Below, one piece after another: positions 20,486 through 30,800 of a stretch of DNA of 39,016 nt. Position 1 is the first letter of the stretch. Every line of letters begins with the position of its first letter. The stretch lies in assembly GCF_000275845.1 (NCBI RefSeq), contig NW_006766928.1, forward strand, positions 1 through 39,016, given 5' to 3'. A program made the translations under genes and the position numbers. This DNA comes from Dichomitus squalens LYAD-421 SS1 (Eukaryota; Basidiomycota; Agaricomycetes; Polyporales; Polyporaceae). Below the pieces are notes generated by a model, which had not been told where the DNA came from, ran no database searches, and was given only the letters and a program-made list of their open reading frames with translations.

Positions 20486-22792
20486 ATGGTGTCTTGGTCG
20501 CTCCGCACTTCGGTCGTCGCGCTCGCGTGTGTCTCCGGCACCCTTGCTGCCAACATTCAAAGCCCCTTCGTGATCTTGCCTCTGGATGCTCCCATACACA
20601 GGCAGAACGTCAAGAACATCTTCTTGACGAGCTGGGACGCGTATAAGTGAGTGCCACTACTGAAAACGCGTCTTCCCAGTATTCTCAGGCAATGTCGCTC
20701 CCGCATAGGCAGTATGCGTACCCTCACGACGACCTGACCCCCATTTCGGAGTCTTGGACCGATGGCCGCAATGGTTGGAGTGCGTCGCTCGTGGACGCCC
20801 TCACCACTCTCGTATGTCGTTTGTGCCGCACGTACGCAGGGATGAAGAAGAGAACTAACAGTCTCGTAACAGGCTATCATGGGCGAGACGGTACGGCATA
20901 TTAGATTCTACTGCCAACCTTCCACTCACCCGTGACGTACAGGAAATCTTCGAGGAAGCCGTCAACCACACCGCCACTGTGGACTTCACGATTGACCATT
21001 CTAATAGCACTGCTAGGTCGGTATATTGCTTGACTGTTATTGGGACTGCACTGACCTCCATGTCCTTTAGTGTCTTCGAGTCTACCATCCGTTACGTTGG
21101 CGGTATGCTCAGCGCATACGAGCTGACCAACAAGAAGTACCCTGTACTCGTGAAGCAGGCTCAGACACTCGCGGACAAGCTTTCTGCCGCATGGTCTCTT
21201 GTACGACTGCTTTTCGCACGCCACATTGATACCGACGCTGACAGCCAATACGTAGGGCAATGTTGTTCCCTACGGCGAGGTGGACGTCAACACCAGCACG
21301 CCAGCGATTGCGACGTCTAATATCGCTGAGGCGGGCACAGTGAGTGGGCCTCCAACTCTTTGCTGCCAGGGTGATCTGACATCTCTTCTTCAGCTGACCT
21401 TGGAGTGGTCACGCCTTGCGTGAGTGCCATCTCTCAAAAACCCCGATGGCAAGATTCTGATCTTCTGGCCAGCGAGTACACCGGGAACGACACTTATCGG
21501 GCTCTCGCCGAAAACTCCGTGAGAACCATTATCGCTGAGGCAAGTGGCCAGCAAGGCTATCTTTGTCGAAATTTTGACCCATGTTCTCTTTATCAGCCAG
21601 ATCCTATTCCCGGCTTCCCGGCTCAGGGTATTGACCCCGCGACCAACCAGCCCGTTGGTGCATACGTCGTAAGTAGCCACCGGCGGCCAACTGGGATCGT
21701 GGAAGTCCCTAAGGCTAACCTTCGCCACAGACCTGGGGCGGAGGATCCGACAGCTACCTCGAGTACCTAATCAAGTATGCTCGTCTCACGAACACCAATG
21801 ATAACATCTTTGCGGACACTTGGGCTACCGCCGTCGATTCGTCTATTAGGACTCTTCTGAGGGTAATGCACGCGCTCTTACGCCTATGCGACTTTGCTTA
21901 TCTCCACTCCACAGAAATCGACTGTCGGGAACTGGACTTACCTTGCCGATCTCGACGACAGCGGCACCATCCGCCACATTGGCTCACACCTCGCGTGCTT
22001 CATGGCTGGCAACTGGATCATGGGCGGTCAGCTCCTCAACAACCAGACCATTGTCAATCACGGTCTCGACCTCAACGAGGGTTGCTGGAACACCTATGCG
22101 AGCACGGCGTACGTCTATTGCGCCTTCATTTCCCCTAACTCCAATTTGACGTTGTTGGACGTACAGCACCGGCATTGGTCCGGAGGCGTTTGGCTACTTC
22201 TCTACAGATGGCAACTATACCGGATCGACCCCCTCTGAGGGCGACATTTCGTTCTACGACCAACATGGCTTCTTCATCCTCGATGGCTCCGAGTACTACT
22301 ACATGCGCCCCGAGGTGCTCGAGTCCAACTTCTACGCGTGGCGCCATACGGGCAACGTCAAGTACTACGAACGCGCGATCTCCGCATACAAGAGTTTCCA
22401 GACGTATCTCAAGACGCCAACCGTCGCGTTCGCGCCGATCAACAACGTCAACCAGCTCGACTCTGGCTTCATCGACGACATGGAGAGCTTCTGGTTCGCC
22501 GAGGTCCTCAAGTACCTATACCTCACCTTCGACGATCCCAACCACATCAGCTTGGACAAGTGTACGTACACGTTCGCTCCGTATCTTCCGTGCGACATAT
22601 CGTTGACATCACGTATGTTCCCCTGCAGTTGTCTTCAACACTGAGGCGCACCCGTACATCGCGCCCCCCGCGAAGGCGTCCTACGGTAGCGGCAAGTTGC
22701 GCGGCCCCGCGTCGACGCCGTTCAAGCCCCTCTCTGGCAACCTCCCTCTCGTCAGCGCAGCCGCCAAGCTTCCTGTGAAGGAGCCGAACTGA
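20486..22792 (+). CDS. Secreted GH47 alpha-1,2-mannosidase, 539 aa
   Basis: Class I mannosidase of glycoside hydrolase family 47, which removes alpha-1,2-linked mannose from high-mannose N-glycans. Thirteen exons: 20486..20646, 20709..20811, 20873..20890, 20943..21016, 21071..21200, 21256..21339, 21394..21419, 21473..21539, 21597..21668, 21731..21862, 21915..22108, 22167..22561, 22629..22792. They total 1620 nt with every phase closing. The N-terminus is a signal peptide (MVSWSLRTSVVALACVSGTLAA). No anchor is visible, so secretion or a luminal place is likely. Family motifs in order: GWSASLVDALTTLAIMGE, FESTIRYVGGMLSAYE, GSDSYLEYLIKYA, HLACFMAGNW, GIGPEAF, YYMRPEVLES, and the terminal FNTEAHP whose Thr binds calcium. 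Exon 3 is only 18 nt (AIMGET) and exon 7 only 26 nt. The intron after 21539 starts with GC (GAG|GCAAGT), not GT. Confidence 0.96.
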
Positions 22793-23017
22793 ACAGTTAT
22801 CCCGCGTATACCGCTGCAGTTCGTTCTCCTGCAGGCTGCGCGTCCTACGACTTTATGCGTTGCGACCACGTGTATCATATCGTTAGCTCTGTACTTGCTG
22901 TGTAGAAGACCTTAAAATAGAGTACAACGATGCAACGAACTCTCGATATGACTTTGGACAGGATGAGTCTGAACATATGACTACGCACTCTGCCTCGTCT
23001 TCCTTGTGCCCTCATCC

Positions 23018-24745
23018 TCAAGACCCAAGACCCGACCCCGTCGAAGCTCTCCTCGACCTCTGAGGGGACGGCTGCAGCTCAACCACAACCTCGTCCGCGT
23101 ACGGCGCCAACCTAGCAGTAACGTTCCTCTTCACCTCCTCCAAGTCGACCTCCTCCCCCACAAGCCCATGCAGCCTCTGAAACGTCGCCTCCAGCCTCTT
23201 CAACCGCAGCCCCTTCTGTGCGCGCCTCGCCAGCGCCTTCTCCGCGATCTCGCACGCCAGCCCAAACTCCCCGTCCGCCCAGCCCACGGTCCACTTCAGG
23301 ACCAGATGCTCGAGCGCGGGGCACGGCAGCTCCGCGTTGACGTCCTGCGCCGACGCCGCGGTGAGCGAGTGGAAGAAGTGGTGGCACTTCCTCGTCATCT
23401 TCACGTACCGCACGCGCGGGAACGCCGCGAGGAGCGCGTCCATGCGCGGGCCGTCGACGTGCGCGCTGTACGCCGCGCTCTTGAAGCCGAGGTACAGGCG
23501 CGTCACGGAGGGGGCGGTGCCTGTGGGCGCGAAGACGGAGAGGAGCTCGGGCACGACAGAGACGCGCGCGGGGATGCCGGTGACGAAGGAGAGGCGTTCT
23601 GCGCCGCCGGCGTGTGCGCGCGCGGTGCACTTGCTCTCGTTCGTGTTCACCTCGAGGCTCTCGAGCGTGGAGATCAGAGGGAGGGAGCCGAGGGCGTCTG
23701 GGAGGAGACTTCCTGAGCGAGGGTCGCACTCGAACTTGAGGAGCACCGTGGGCGGGAGGACGAGGTGGCTGATGATGGCGGACAAAGGCTCGACAGGATA
23801 TTTTCCAAACATGAGCTTGTCGAGCAGCGGGAGGGGAACCGGAACTTGTGAGATTGCAGGGGTGTCGACAGGGAGTCGCGGCTCTGACTCTTCTAGGAAC
23901 TGCAAGCTCAGCAAAGACGGGCACCTCCGGAGCACGGACAGAATGGTATCCAATGAGGTGGCAGTACAATCCATGCACACACATCCACCAATGAACAGCG
24001 ATTGTAACGTCGGTACGACCATGGCTGCTGACAGGAATACGTTGCTTATTCGCAAGGATCGGAGACGTGGCAGCTTATCCTCTGTGCACTGGACAGATAG
24101 CATCATAGCTCGGTCCTCCTCCTGCATTATGCCAGAGTTCTGTTCGTGCTGGATCGCAACCTCCCTTAAGTTGGGCATGCCATGGCTGAGCAATAGATAG
24201 ATGTCCGTGATCTGCTTCGGTCCCACCGTAACAGTGAGCGACGATATGCGCTGCCCGTTCAGCGCCAATATGTCGGCAATGCGCATGGACAAGCTCCGGA
24301 AGGTGAGGGGGATAAGGCACGGCGCCGACCGCGCGAGGTACGTCTGAAACCGTTCCAGCCCAAGCGGTTCGCCCGCCTGCGCCCTCCGCACGACCGCAGA
24401 GACGCGGAGCATGTTCGCCCAGAACTGCGGCGTTCTGAGCGCGAGGTCCCGCCATCGCCGACAGACATGGAGGAGGTGGATGCCCTGGCACGTCTTTGGC
24501 CGCACGTGCCCGAAGATCTCCATGAGCAGCTCGGGGGGTAGGCGGCGGTGGATGAGCGACGCGTTGTTGTATGCGGCGCACAGCGCACGGGTGTAGCGCT
24601 CGTAATGCTGGATCTTGGCAAGGAGCCATGGCTGCGACTCCGAAGGGTCAAGCACCCGCAGAATTTGCTGGTCCTCAACAGCGAGCTCTGTCCAGGACGA
24701 CGAAGGGTCGAGTCTGGGTGCGTCTCGCGAAGAGGGCATCTCCAT
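23018..24745 (-). CDS. F-box protein, 575 aa
   Basis: A single open frame of 575 codons. An F-box sits at about residues 68-110 (RRLPPELLMEIFGHV...LLHVCRRWRDLALRTPQFW). The remainder shows leucine-rich, beta/alpha-like segments without strict repeat length (LPRLRSLRISN, LLSLQFLEE, ALEHLVLKW), as in many Agaricomycete F-box families. The protein would bind Skp1 through the F-box and recognise a substrate with the C-terminal part; the substrate is unknown. The ATG lies directly after a probable 5'-UTR intron (24801..24746: GTGAGA donor, GCTAAC branch, GTAG acceptor), and no earlier ATG is visible in the leader. The opposite strand also has long open frames because of high GC at third positions. 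Confidence 0.87.
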   Translation of the reverse strand: MEMPSSRDAPRLDPSSSWTELAVEDQQILRVLDPSESQPWLLAKIQHYERYTRALCAAYNNASLIHRRLPPELLMEIFGHVRPKTCQGIHLLHVCRRWRDLALRTPQFWANMLRVSAVVRRAQAGEPLGLERFQTYLARSAPCLIPLTFRSLSMRIADILALNGQRISSLTVTVGPKQITDIYLLLSHGMPNLREVAIQHEQNSGIMQEEDRAMMLSVQCTEDKLPRLRSLRISNVFLSAAMVVPTLQSLFIGGCVCMDCTATSLDTILSVLRRCPSLLSLQFLEESEPRLPVDTPAISQVPVPLPLLDKLMFGKYPVEPLSAIISHLVLPPTVLLKFECDPRSGSLLPDALGSLPLISTLESLEVNTNESKCTARAHAGGAERLSFVTGIPARVSVVPELLSVFAPTGTAPSVTRLYLGFKSAAYSAHVDGPRMDALLAAFPRVRYVKMTRKCHHFFHSLTAASAQDVNAELPCPALEHLVLKWTVGWADGEFGLACEIAEKALARRAQKGLRLKRLEATFQRLHGLVGEEVDLEEVKRNVTARLAPYADEVVVELQPSPQRSRRASTGSGLGS

Positions 24746-24801
24746 CTACGGCCAATCGTCAGCGATCGTGCCAGCCCAGTTAGCACCAGAAAGGTTCTCA
24801 C

Positions 24802-25513
24802 CGCGGCTGGAGCTGAGTGGCAACACCACGAAAGTTTCGATTTGGTTTGTGCTTGTGGGAGGGACGTGGCCGTGCAGCCTCGTGCTTTACGTGTAAATAT
24901 GCAGAGATGGATTACGTGATCGCAATTACAGAACATGCGCGACATGCCTTGACGTTCGGGCCGTAGTGTGGTGTTAGCAGTTGTCTCAGAGACAGTTACA
25001 ACCATTGTGCTCTGCATACTTAGCTCAGGAGACCCAGATCATCTGAACCATAGCCATATGCACCCGAACCGCCTTCCGTGCAGTCGCGCGCGTCGACAGC
25101 TGCCGACTTGTAAAGAGAGCCATCGCAAACTGGCACCAGACGTCAAACCGTACCACATGCGCGGCCCCAGGACTTGTTGTCAACAAAGGCGCAGTGGAGC
25201 TTCAGTGGCCGAGACGACATGCCAAGTGACATGAAGCATTGTACGGATCATACCTGCCACCCCAAGTTGAGCAAGCCGCGGCAAAGATGTGGAGATCGCA
25301 CTTACCATTGTAGCACAAGAATGGCGGCACACCAGCCGTGCGATGATATATGCGAGGAGAGCGACTCACCTTATAGGTCACATCGACACCAACTACCCGG
25401 GGCTCTAGATGAACAATGCCACACAACCCATACGGTCCAAAGCAAGCTATGCTATAGCGAATATATATTACTCTCGTCTCTTCTCCTATCCAACAAATCC
25501 CATGTACACTACG
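24802..25513. other. Intergenic
   Basis: Separates the F-box gene promoter from the 3' end of SWP1. No gene seen. Confidence 0.5.
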
Positions 25514-27039
25514 CTACTTCGGAGAACTCTTGCCAAGCCGCCGCTCGCCCACCGCCGCTAGCGCACGCTTGCCCGCAATGGCGGTGGGGATGCTGAGGAT
25601 CGCGCCGTACAAAAGGACCTGCCCGAGGTGGAGGTCGACCCAGTACCAGACGAGGAGGCCCTCGAACGCGCCGAGCGTTGCGATGAAGGGGAAGATGCCT
25701 GAAGAGAAAAGGTACGGGACTTGGGGGCCGATGTGTGCTAGCTGTGAGAGGTAGCAAGGAATGTATTAGTCCACAACACGTATATGTGTAGGAAGACCAT
25801 GCGTTAGATGAGAGGAGGGTGAAGCATGGTTCTGGCCAGGATGCTCAGCGGCAAATAATGACAAGCCTCCACGACCAGGTTGACACGTGTGACCACACTT
25901 CACCTTATCCCATTCGCACAATGAAAGGAATGACGACGTACCAAGCCAAGAAGAACCACCCACGGAGCAGCGAGCAGGAGGGTGAAGACCGCGGACACAA
26001 ACTTGGGGGGAACCTTCTGCTCCGGGCGGAACGTGTGGAAGATCTCAGGGCGGGGGTGGAAGAAGACCTCGTCGGCATGTTGTGCAGGAGGTTGTGAAGG
26101 GGGAACGAAGAGATCGAAGAGTTCGTATTGCGCAGGGTCGTGCTTGAAAGAGCCCAGGTAGAGCGAGACCTTAATTGGGTCTTTTCCGGATGGTGGGAGG
26201 GATGAAGGAGGGCGAGCCATGTTCTAGAGGGCTTATAGTCAGTCGATCTGCTAATGATTGTTGGTCGCGGTCTGAAAGAGACAGTCTTGACTATAGGAAT
26301 TGCCGTCCCGCACAATTGTTAGCGCGTACACGACCGACGCCTATAAAGCATACACAAGAGCGATGGTGCAGATAGTCTGTTGTCAATATAGGCTGTCGCA
26401 TGCAACTCAATCGCGTTGCGCACAGCCCTTCAGTCATGAAAGCCAGCAGCATATGAGCAGGATTAATGACGCATATACGCGTATTCTGTTACGACCTGTA
26501 GCCCTGAGACCCGATCTGAGACGTCATGCATACAGTCGTCTGTCGCATTGCATGGTACCCCACATATAGTCCATCACAAGTTCCTCCGTGGTTCCTTCCA
26601 CCATGATCACGCCCATATATAGAATAGTACAGTGTACTCACCAGCTCGAGCTTCGCCTTGCCACCCGCGGTAACCTTGACAGGCTGGATACCCTCCTCAC
26701 CCGTCACCTCATCATAGAACCGAACGAATGTCTGATGCGGTTGTACGCCTTTTCCGTCCTCATCGACGATTTGGAAGGTGAGCTTGAGTGTGTCGGTCGC
26801 TCTGAGCTCCACTGGCGGGGTGACTTTGTGCGCCAAGGAAAGCCTGCATGAAGCAGCCATTAGCGGAGCGAACGGTATCCTTAGGGGGAGTATGCGGTGG
26901 CTGAGACTTACGGTTCAGAGCGCAGCTGTGCAGCATCCGAGGAAGAGACGGTGAGACGTGGTGATTGAAGGGTGAGGACGGAAGCCTGCACGCCGAGTAC
27001 GGCGAGAGAGGCCAAGAGCCAGGAGAGAGGGCCGACCAT
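25514..27039 (-). CDS. SWP1: Oligosaccharyltransferase delta subunit, Swp1/ribophorin II (279 aa)
   Basis: Subunit of the ER-membrane complex that transfers the lipid-linked glycan to Asn of nascent proteins. Four exons: 27039..26912, 26843..26642, 26223..25942, 25741..25514 (840 nt, frame closed). Residues 1-19 are a signal peptide (MVGPLSWLLASLAVLGVQA). The luminal part contains LKLTFQIVDEDGKGVQPHQ and VRFYDEVTGEEGIQPVKV, close to the family consensus. It is followed by ARPPSSLPPSGKDPIKVSL and FHTFRPEQKVPPKF. Three hydrophobic segments end the protein (VSAVFTLLLAAPWVVLLGL, PFIATLGAFEGLLVWYWV, QVLLYGAILSIPTAIAG). Length fits fungal Swp1 proteins, which are shorter than human ribophorin II. 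Intron 2 is 418 nt and intron 3 is 200 nt, much longer than the other introns of this window. Start chosen for the signal peptide. Confidence 0.95.
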
Positions 27040-27559
27040 GGTGGACGTCGGCGGGAGAGTTGTGGGGGACGCGTCTGGCGCAGCACCGCGACGTGTCACT
27101 CCTTGCCGCCCGACTTCTTCGGAGTAGCGTTCTCGCGCCCATCCGGGTCTGCCTCTGGCTTGTCTGTGGTGGCTTCTCGTAGCGTCGTGTGTGTTGTCCT
27201 CGTTTTCTGCTCGCAATTCATCGACATGCACGCGCATACGCTGCTGGCTTTTCTCTCAAACACCTCGATTACTGCGAGCATGCCACAGTTGCCGTGACCA
27301 AAAGCCATATCCCGTGAGTCAATCATAGCAGGCGGGTTCAGCGATACACGTCGAGGCTTGCCTTCATTCCCCGTTCCGCGAAGGAGGCACAGCGTTTCAC
27401 CATTGATGTCGGTCGATCCCTTGAATCCAGGAGAAGGCTGCACAACATAAAACCGCTCTGCTCTTTTGGAGGTGCGTCGTCCCCTTGTCGACTGCACTAA
27501 GAATTCGCCCATAAAACACTGAGCATTCCCGCTTCATTGTACGCTATCCGTCCTCGACC
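27040..27559. other. Divergent intergenic region upstream of SWP1
   Basis: Lies between SWP1 (-) and a possible small gene (+). A 138-codon minus-strand frame at 27512..27096 is open, but it shows no domain and ends 57 nt from the SWP1 start. I do not call it a gene. Confidence 0.45.
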
Positions 27560-27823
27560 ATGACCCACCGGGATTCGGACTTGGAGGTTTCCCCATCTGC
27601 CGAGCTGCGTCCAGACACTGCGGAATCTCCCACCATCCGGACAACTCCATACAAGCTCGAATCGCCTAGTATAATGGGTACATCCGAACCCTACGAAGCT
27701 ACCTGCCGCATTTCTTAAAATCGTTGAAAATTCATAGCCTCCTCAGAGGACGGAGACATAGGGTCGTCTGCTACCAAACTCAACGAAGAGGACCAAGCCG
27801 CCCTTCGCAAATTACTTGACTAG
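27560..27823 (+). CDS. Possible small gene, 67 aa, unknown
   Basis: Exon 1 27560..27677, intron 27678..27737 (60 nt, GTACAT donor, CATAG acceptor), exon 2 27738..27823 ending in TAG. The spliced frame gives an acidic, Ser/Thr/Pro-rich protein that ends NEEDQAALRKLLD. There is no signal peptide or membrane segment. The sequence looks like a disordered N-terminus plus a short helix, so it may also be the 5' remnant of a longer gene whose rest has decayed in the broken region to the right. Not recognised. Confidence 0.4.
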
Positions 27824-29824
27824 GCGAAACCGTGAACGATAGCGAGGGTTGCGCAATACCAAGCAGGCATCCGCACGTTGTAGTCCTCTTATAATGCCTT
27901 CGCTCCAATCCACAGGGTACTCCTACAGAGCTTTTCATGGTGATCTTCGTGGATCTCACACCTCGATCCTGTCGTGCGTTCAGGCTCCTGCACGTCTGTA
28001 GTCACTGACGGACGATCCTCATGGAGTTGTACGACTACTGGTTGGCCCTCCTCTCTTCCTAGAGTTACATGGGATGCAGGGCCACGTAGTCTTCGCCTAC
28101 AGGAGTGGAGTACGATCTTCAGCGGTCTCTTCGCCAGCTTCCTTCCCGGCCTCTCGGGCTTGTCCTCCCCTCCAGACCTCGTTCGCACCATTATCCTACA
28201 CGGGGGACGGTTTTCTTCTATGTCACTCCCCGTCGCTACTAACTCAGTGGGCCGCCTGCGAATTGCGCTCCCGCGAAAGGTGCTACAACTGGAGACGCTA
28301 CTTTTGCATCGCGGATGTGGCAGTTCCACCACTGGCACTCACGACAAGCTATCGCATGCTCGCTTCCAGTCCCACATCTCTTCGGAGAACATGCCTCGCC
28401 TTCGCACTCCCAGCGGACCTCCCCGCGCGGTGGGCGCTATTACCAGCTGAACTATCAGCGGGTGCGACCCTTACGCATGCCGGAGCTGGTGTCCGTACAG
28501 ACAACCCGACTGCGGCTACACTACCCATGAACCTAATCTTCTTGGGGCGACGTTCGGCTTCCCGGACCCGTCTGCGCGTGATGGTAAACATCGAAGACGA
28601 GACTCCATCCCCGGCCGCCCCGTTGAACCCATTATGCTTGCCTCGCCTACGGAAGCTCACGAGTGGGAAGGCGAACTTGAATCCAGACAGGTGGACGCAC
28701 GTCTGGCTCTTTGACCTCAATGTCGCCCTGGGCATCGACCAGGATCTATCGATTCTCTCCCGCTCGGTGCTCCTCTTACCCTCCAACCTCCCGACGCACC
28801 CTGCGCTCCCCTCCATCACGCTCACCATCTCACCTCCGACGCTCAGATGTTGCCTCCACTGCTACGTCGGGGATGCGCTGCCTCTCGATCTTTCACCGTA
28901 GAGCTGCATGTTCCCCGAACCTCACCGAGCTCTCCTTCGGGTGTGGCACATGTCCTGCAGAACATCGCGCCCGCGACAGCATGATGTGCATTGTCATTCT
29001 CCTCCGGCTCTGCCCCGTCTCGTTCGCCTCATGGTCGACAAGTTCAATGTTTTCCTTCCACAGGAATCCCTCGATGCCCTGAACCCAGATTTATCTTCGT
29101 CTTCGTCCTTGCTCTCGACCTGTCGTTTGCCCCAGCTGCTGCATCTGGCAATCTCGAGTGTCCCCCCTCGGCGCCCGATGCCCTGCCGCAGTGCTTCCAT
29201 GGGCCTTGCGAGCGTGTTGAAAGCTCCCTTTATCGTCGGACGGCGGTGAGGCGTGCGCTGACGGATGTCGAGTGCCTTCGCGACGGCCTCGCACGGTTCG
29301 AGTAGGACGGTAGGGCGTACGACCAAGCCACCGCGCGTAAAACGCGGCCAAATCCCCCAACTCTCACAACACATCTTGAGCAGCCCATAGTAAACTTGGC
29401 CTTTGGAAGGTACCTCCAGAGCTTTGCCGAATCTCTCCGAGTCATCCCATGGACGGCGTTGAGGCCCGGTCACCAGCAACCGTCTGGAGATGCACTCCAC
29501 GGCCCAGTAGTAGGTTCTTCATGCGAGCTCTTTGATGGAGGTGTGTCATATGAGCATTCGAATCTCTCGTCGGTCGCGCGATGCCCTCGCGATCTCACCT
29601 ATAGTCGTTTGGATGCCCACCGAAGCGTCTTGCGCAATATGGTTCATATGCAACCGAGGTGGTTATACAATTTGACCCACAAACACTCCGCGCATCTGGC
29701 CTTCATCCTGACATCGGCTCCGTAAGCAACTGGAGGTGCTCAACATTGGAAATGGCTTCCTACCTCTCATGTGGTCTGGTGTGATGCACTCACACCCACG
29801 TCCCAACCGTCCCCGCGATATCTC
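27824..29824. other. Broken reading frames, possible decayed coding sequence
   Basis: This 2-kb stretch is GC-rich and has long but mutually shifting frames on + (for example 28074..28901 and 28908..29249). No single model with splice sites joins them, and no domain can be named. The composition resembles coding DNA more than the other intergenic stretches. It could be a degenerated gene, perhaps of an F-box-like or leucine-rich type, or chance open frames. I did not find repeats or transposon ends. Confidence 0.3.
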
Positions 29825-29830
29825 TATAAA
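29825..29830 (+). promoter_or_regulatory. TATA box of the SDR gene
   Basis: TATAAA lies 97 nt upstream of the ATG at 29922, at the distance also seen for other genes in this window. Confidence 0.6.
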
Positions 29831-29921
29831 GCGGGACATCGCTCGAAGCCAGTAAGTTCTCCAGTTACCGGTCCTCCTACACACATCCCCTTTCTCCACA
29901 TCTTACCTGATCACAGACACC

Positions 29922-30800
29922 ATGTCTCTCCCACTCGCAGGCCGCGACGCCATTGTCACCGGGTCCTCGCGTGGCATCGGCGCCGTGATCGTGAAGCGTC
30001 TTGCGTCCCAGGGCGCGAACGTCGCCATCAACTACGTCGCGAGCGCCGCCGTCGCGCAGAGCGTCGCGGACGAGATCAACGCCAAGGGCGCGGGTAAAGC
30101 GATCACCGTCCAGGCAGACGTCAGCTCCCTCGCGGGGTACCAGAAACTTGTCGACGCAGCGCTCGCAGGGTTTGGGCGGATCGACAGCCTGGTCTTGAGC
30201 GCGGGATACACGGAGTACGGGGCTTTGAAGGACATCACCGAGCAGGAGTATGAGAAGCATTTCGATACGAACGTGAAGGGACCTCTGTTCCTCACCCAGG
30301 CAGCCGCGCCGCATTTGAAGCCCGGTATGTTCGCACTCTTAGTCAAGTGGACTCTAGAGAGTCAACTCACGCTGTTTGCCCCTGTCAGGCTCCAAGGTAG
30401 TCCTTTTCTCCTCGTCGCTTACACACGGCTCCACCCTCTCTCCGAATACCATTCTGTACGTTGCGTCAAAAGGCGCCGTCGAGCAAATCAGCCGTGCGCT
30501 CGCGAAGGACCTCGGGGCCCGCGGCATCAACGTTAAGACTGTAGCCCCTGGACCGATCGACACCGATCTCTTCCGCCGTGGGTCAACGGAGCAGCAGATC
30601 GCGTTCTTCGAGAGCATCCATCCGCAGAAGCGGCTCGGCCAGGCGGAGGAGGTCAGCAACCTCGTGCAGTTCCTCGTCAGCGACGGGGCGAGCTGGATAA
30701 ACGGCCAGACGATCAGGGTGAACGGAGTAAGTCGCATCGCTGGGAGCCTTTGGTTCTCGTACAATAGCTGACAAATCACTTGCAGGGCTACGTGATTTAA
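29922..30800 (+). CDS. Classical short-chain dehydrogenase/reductase, 251 aa
   Basis: NAD(P)-dependent oxidoreductase of the SDR superfamily, resembling 3-oxoacyl-ACP reductase and versicolorin-reductase-like enzymes. Exons 29922..30324, 30389..30726, 30786..30800 (756 nt, frame closed). The cofactor motif TGSSRGIG is at residues 13-20. An Arg or other basic residue after the second strand is not evident (VAINYVAS), so cofactor preference is open. LSAGY replaces the usual NNAG, so the structural Asn is Leu-Ser here. The catalytic Ser lies in FSSS near 144, with Tyr158 and Lys162 in YVASKGA. PGPIDTDLF follows and the C-terminus is NGGYVI. The last exon holds only 15 nt (GYVI and stop). The protein has no targeting signal and should be cytosolic. 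Substrate cannot be told. Confidence 0.95.

Noticed and set aside
23006..24200. Plus-strand frames of 236 and 287 codons over the 575-aa F-box gene
   Set aside because: Opposite-strand shadows caused by GC-rich third positions; no domain and Arg/Pro/Ala-heavy composition.
27096..27512. Minus-strand frame of 138 codons between SWP1 and the small gene
   Set aside because: It starts with ATG and is open, but has no recognisable motif or splice support and lies in the SWP1 promoter region. I cannot support it as a gene.
29922..30800. Secondary-metabolite cluster around the SDR gene
   Set aside because: No polyketide synthase, peptide synthetase, terpene cyclase, P450 or transporter is found nearby, so a single SDR does not support a cluster.
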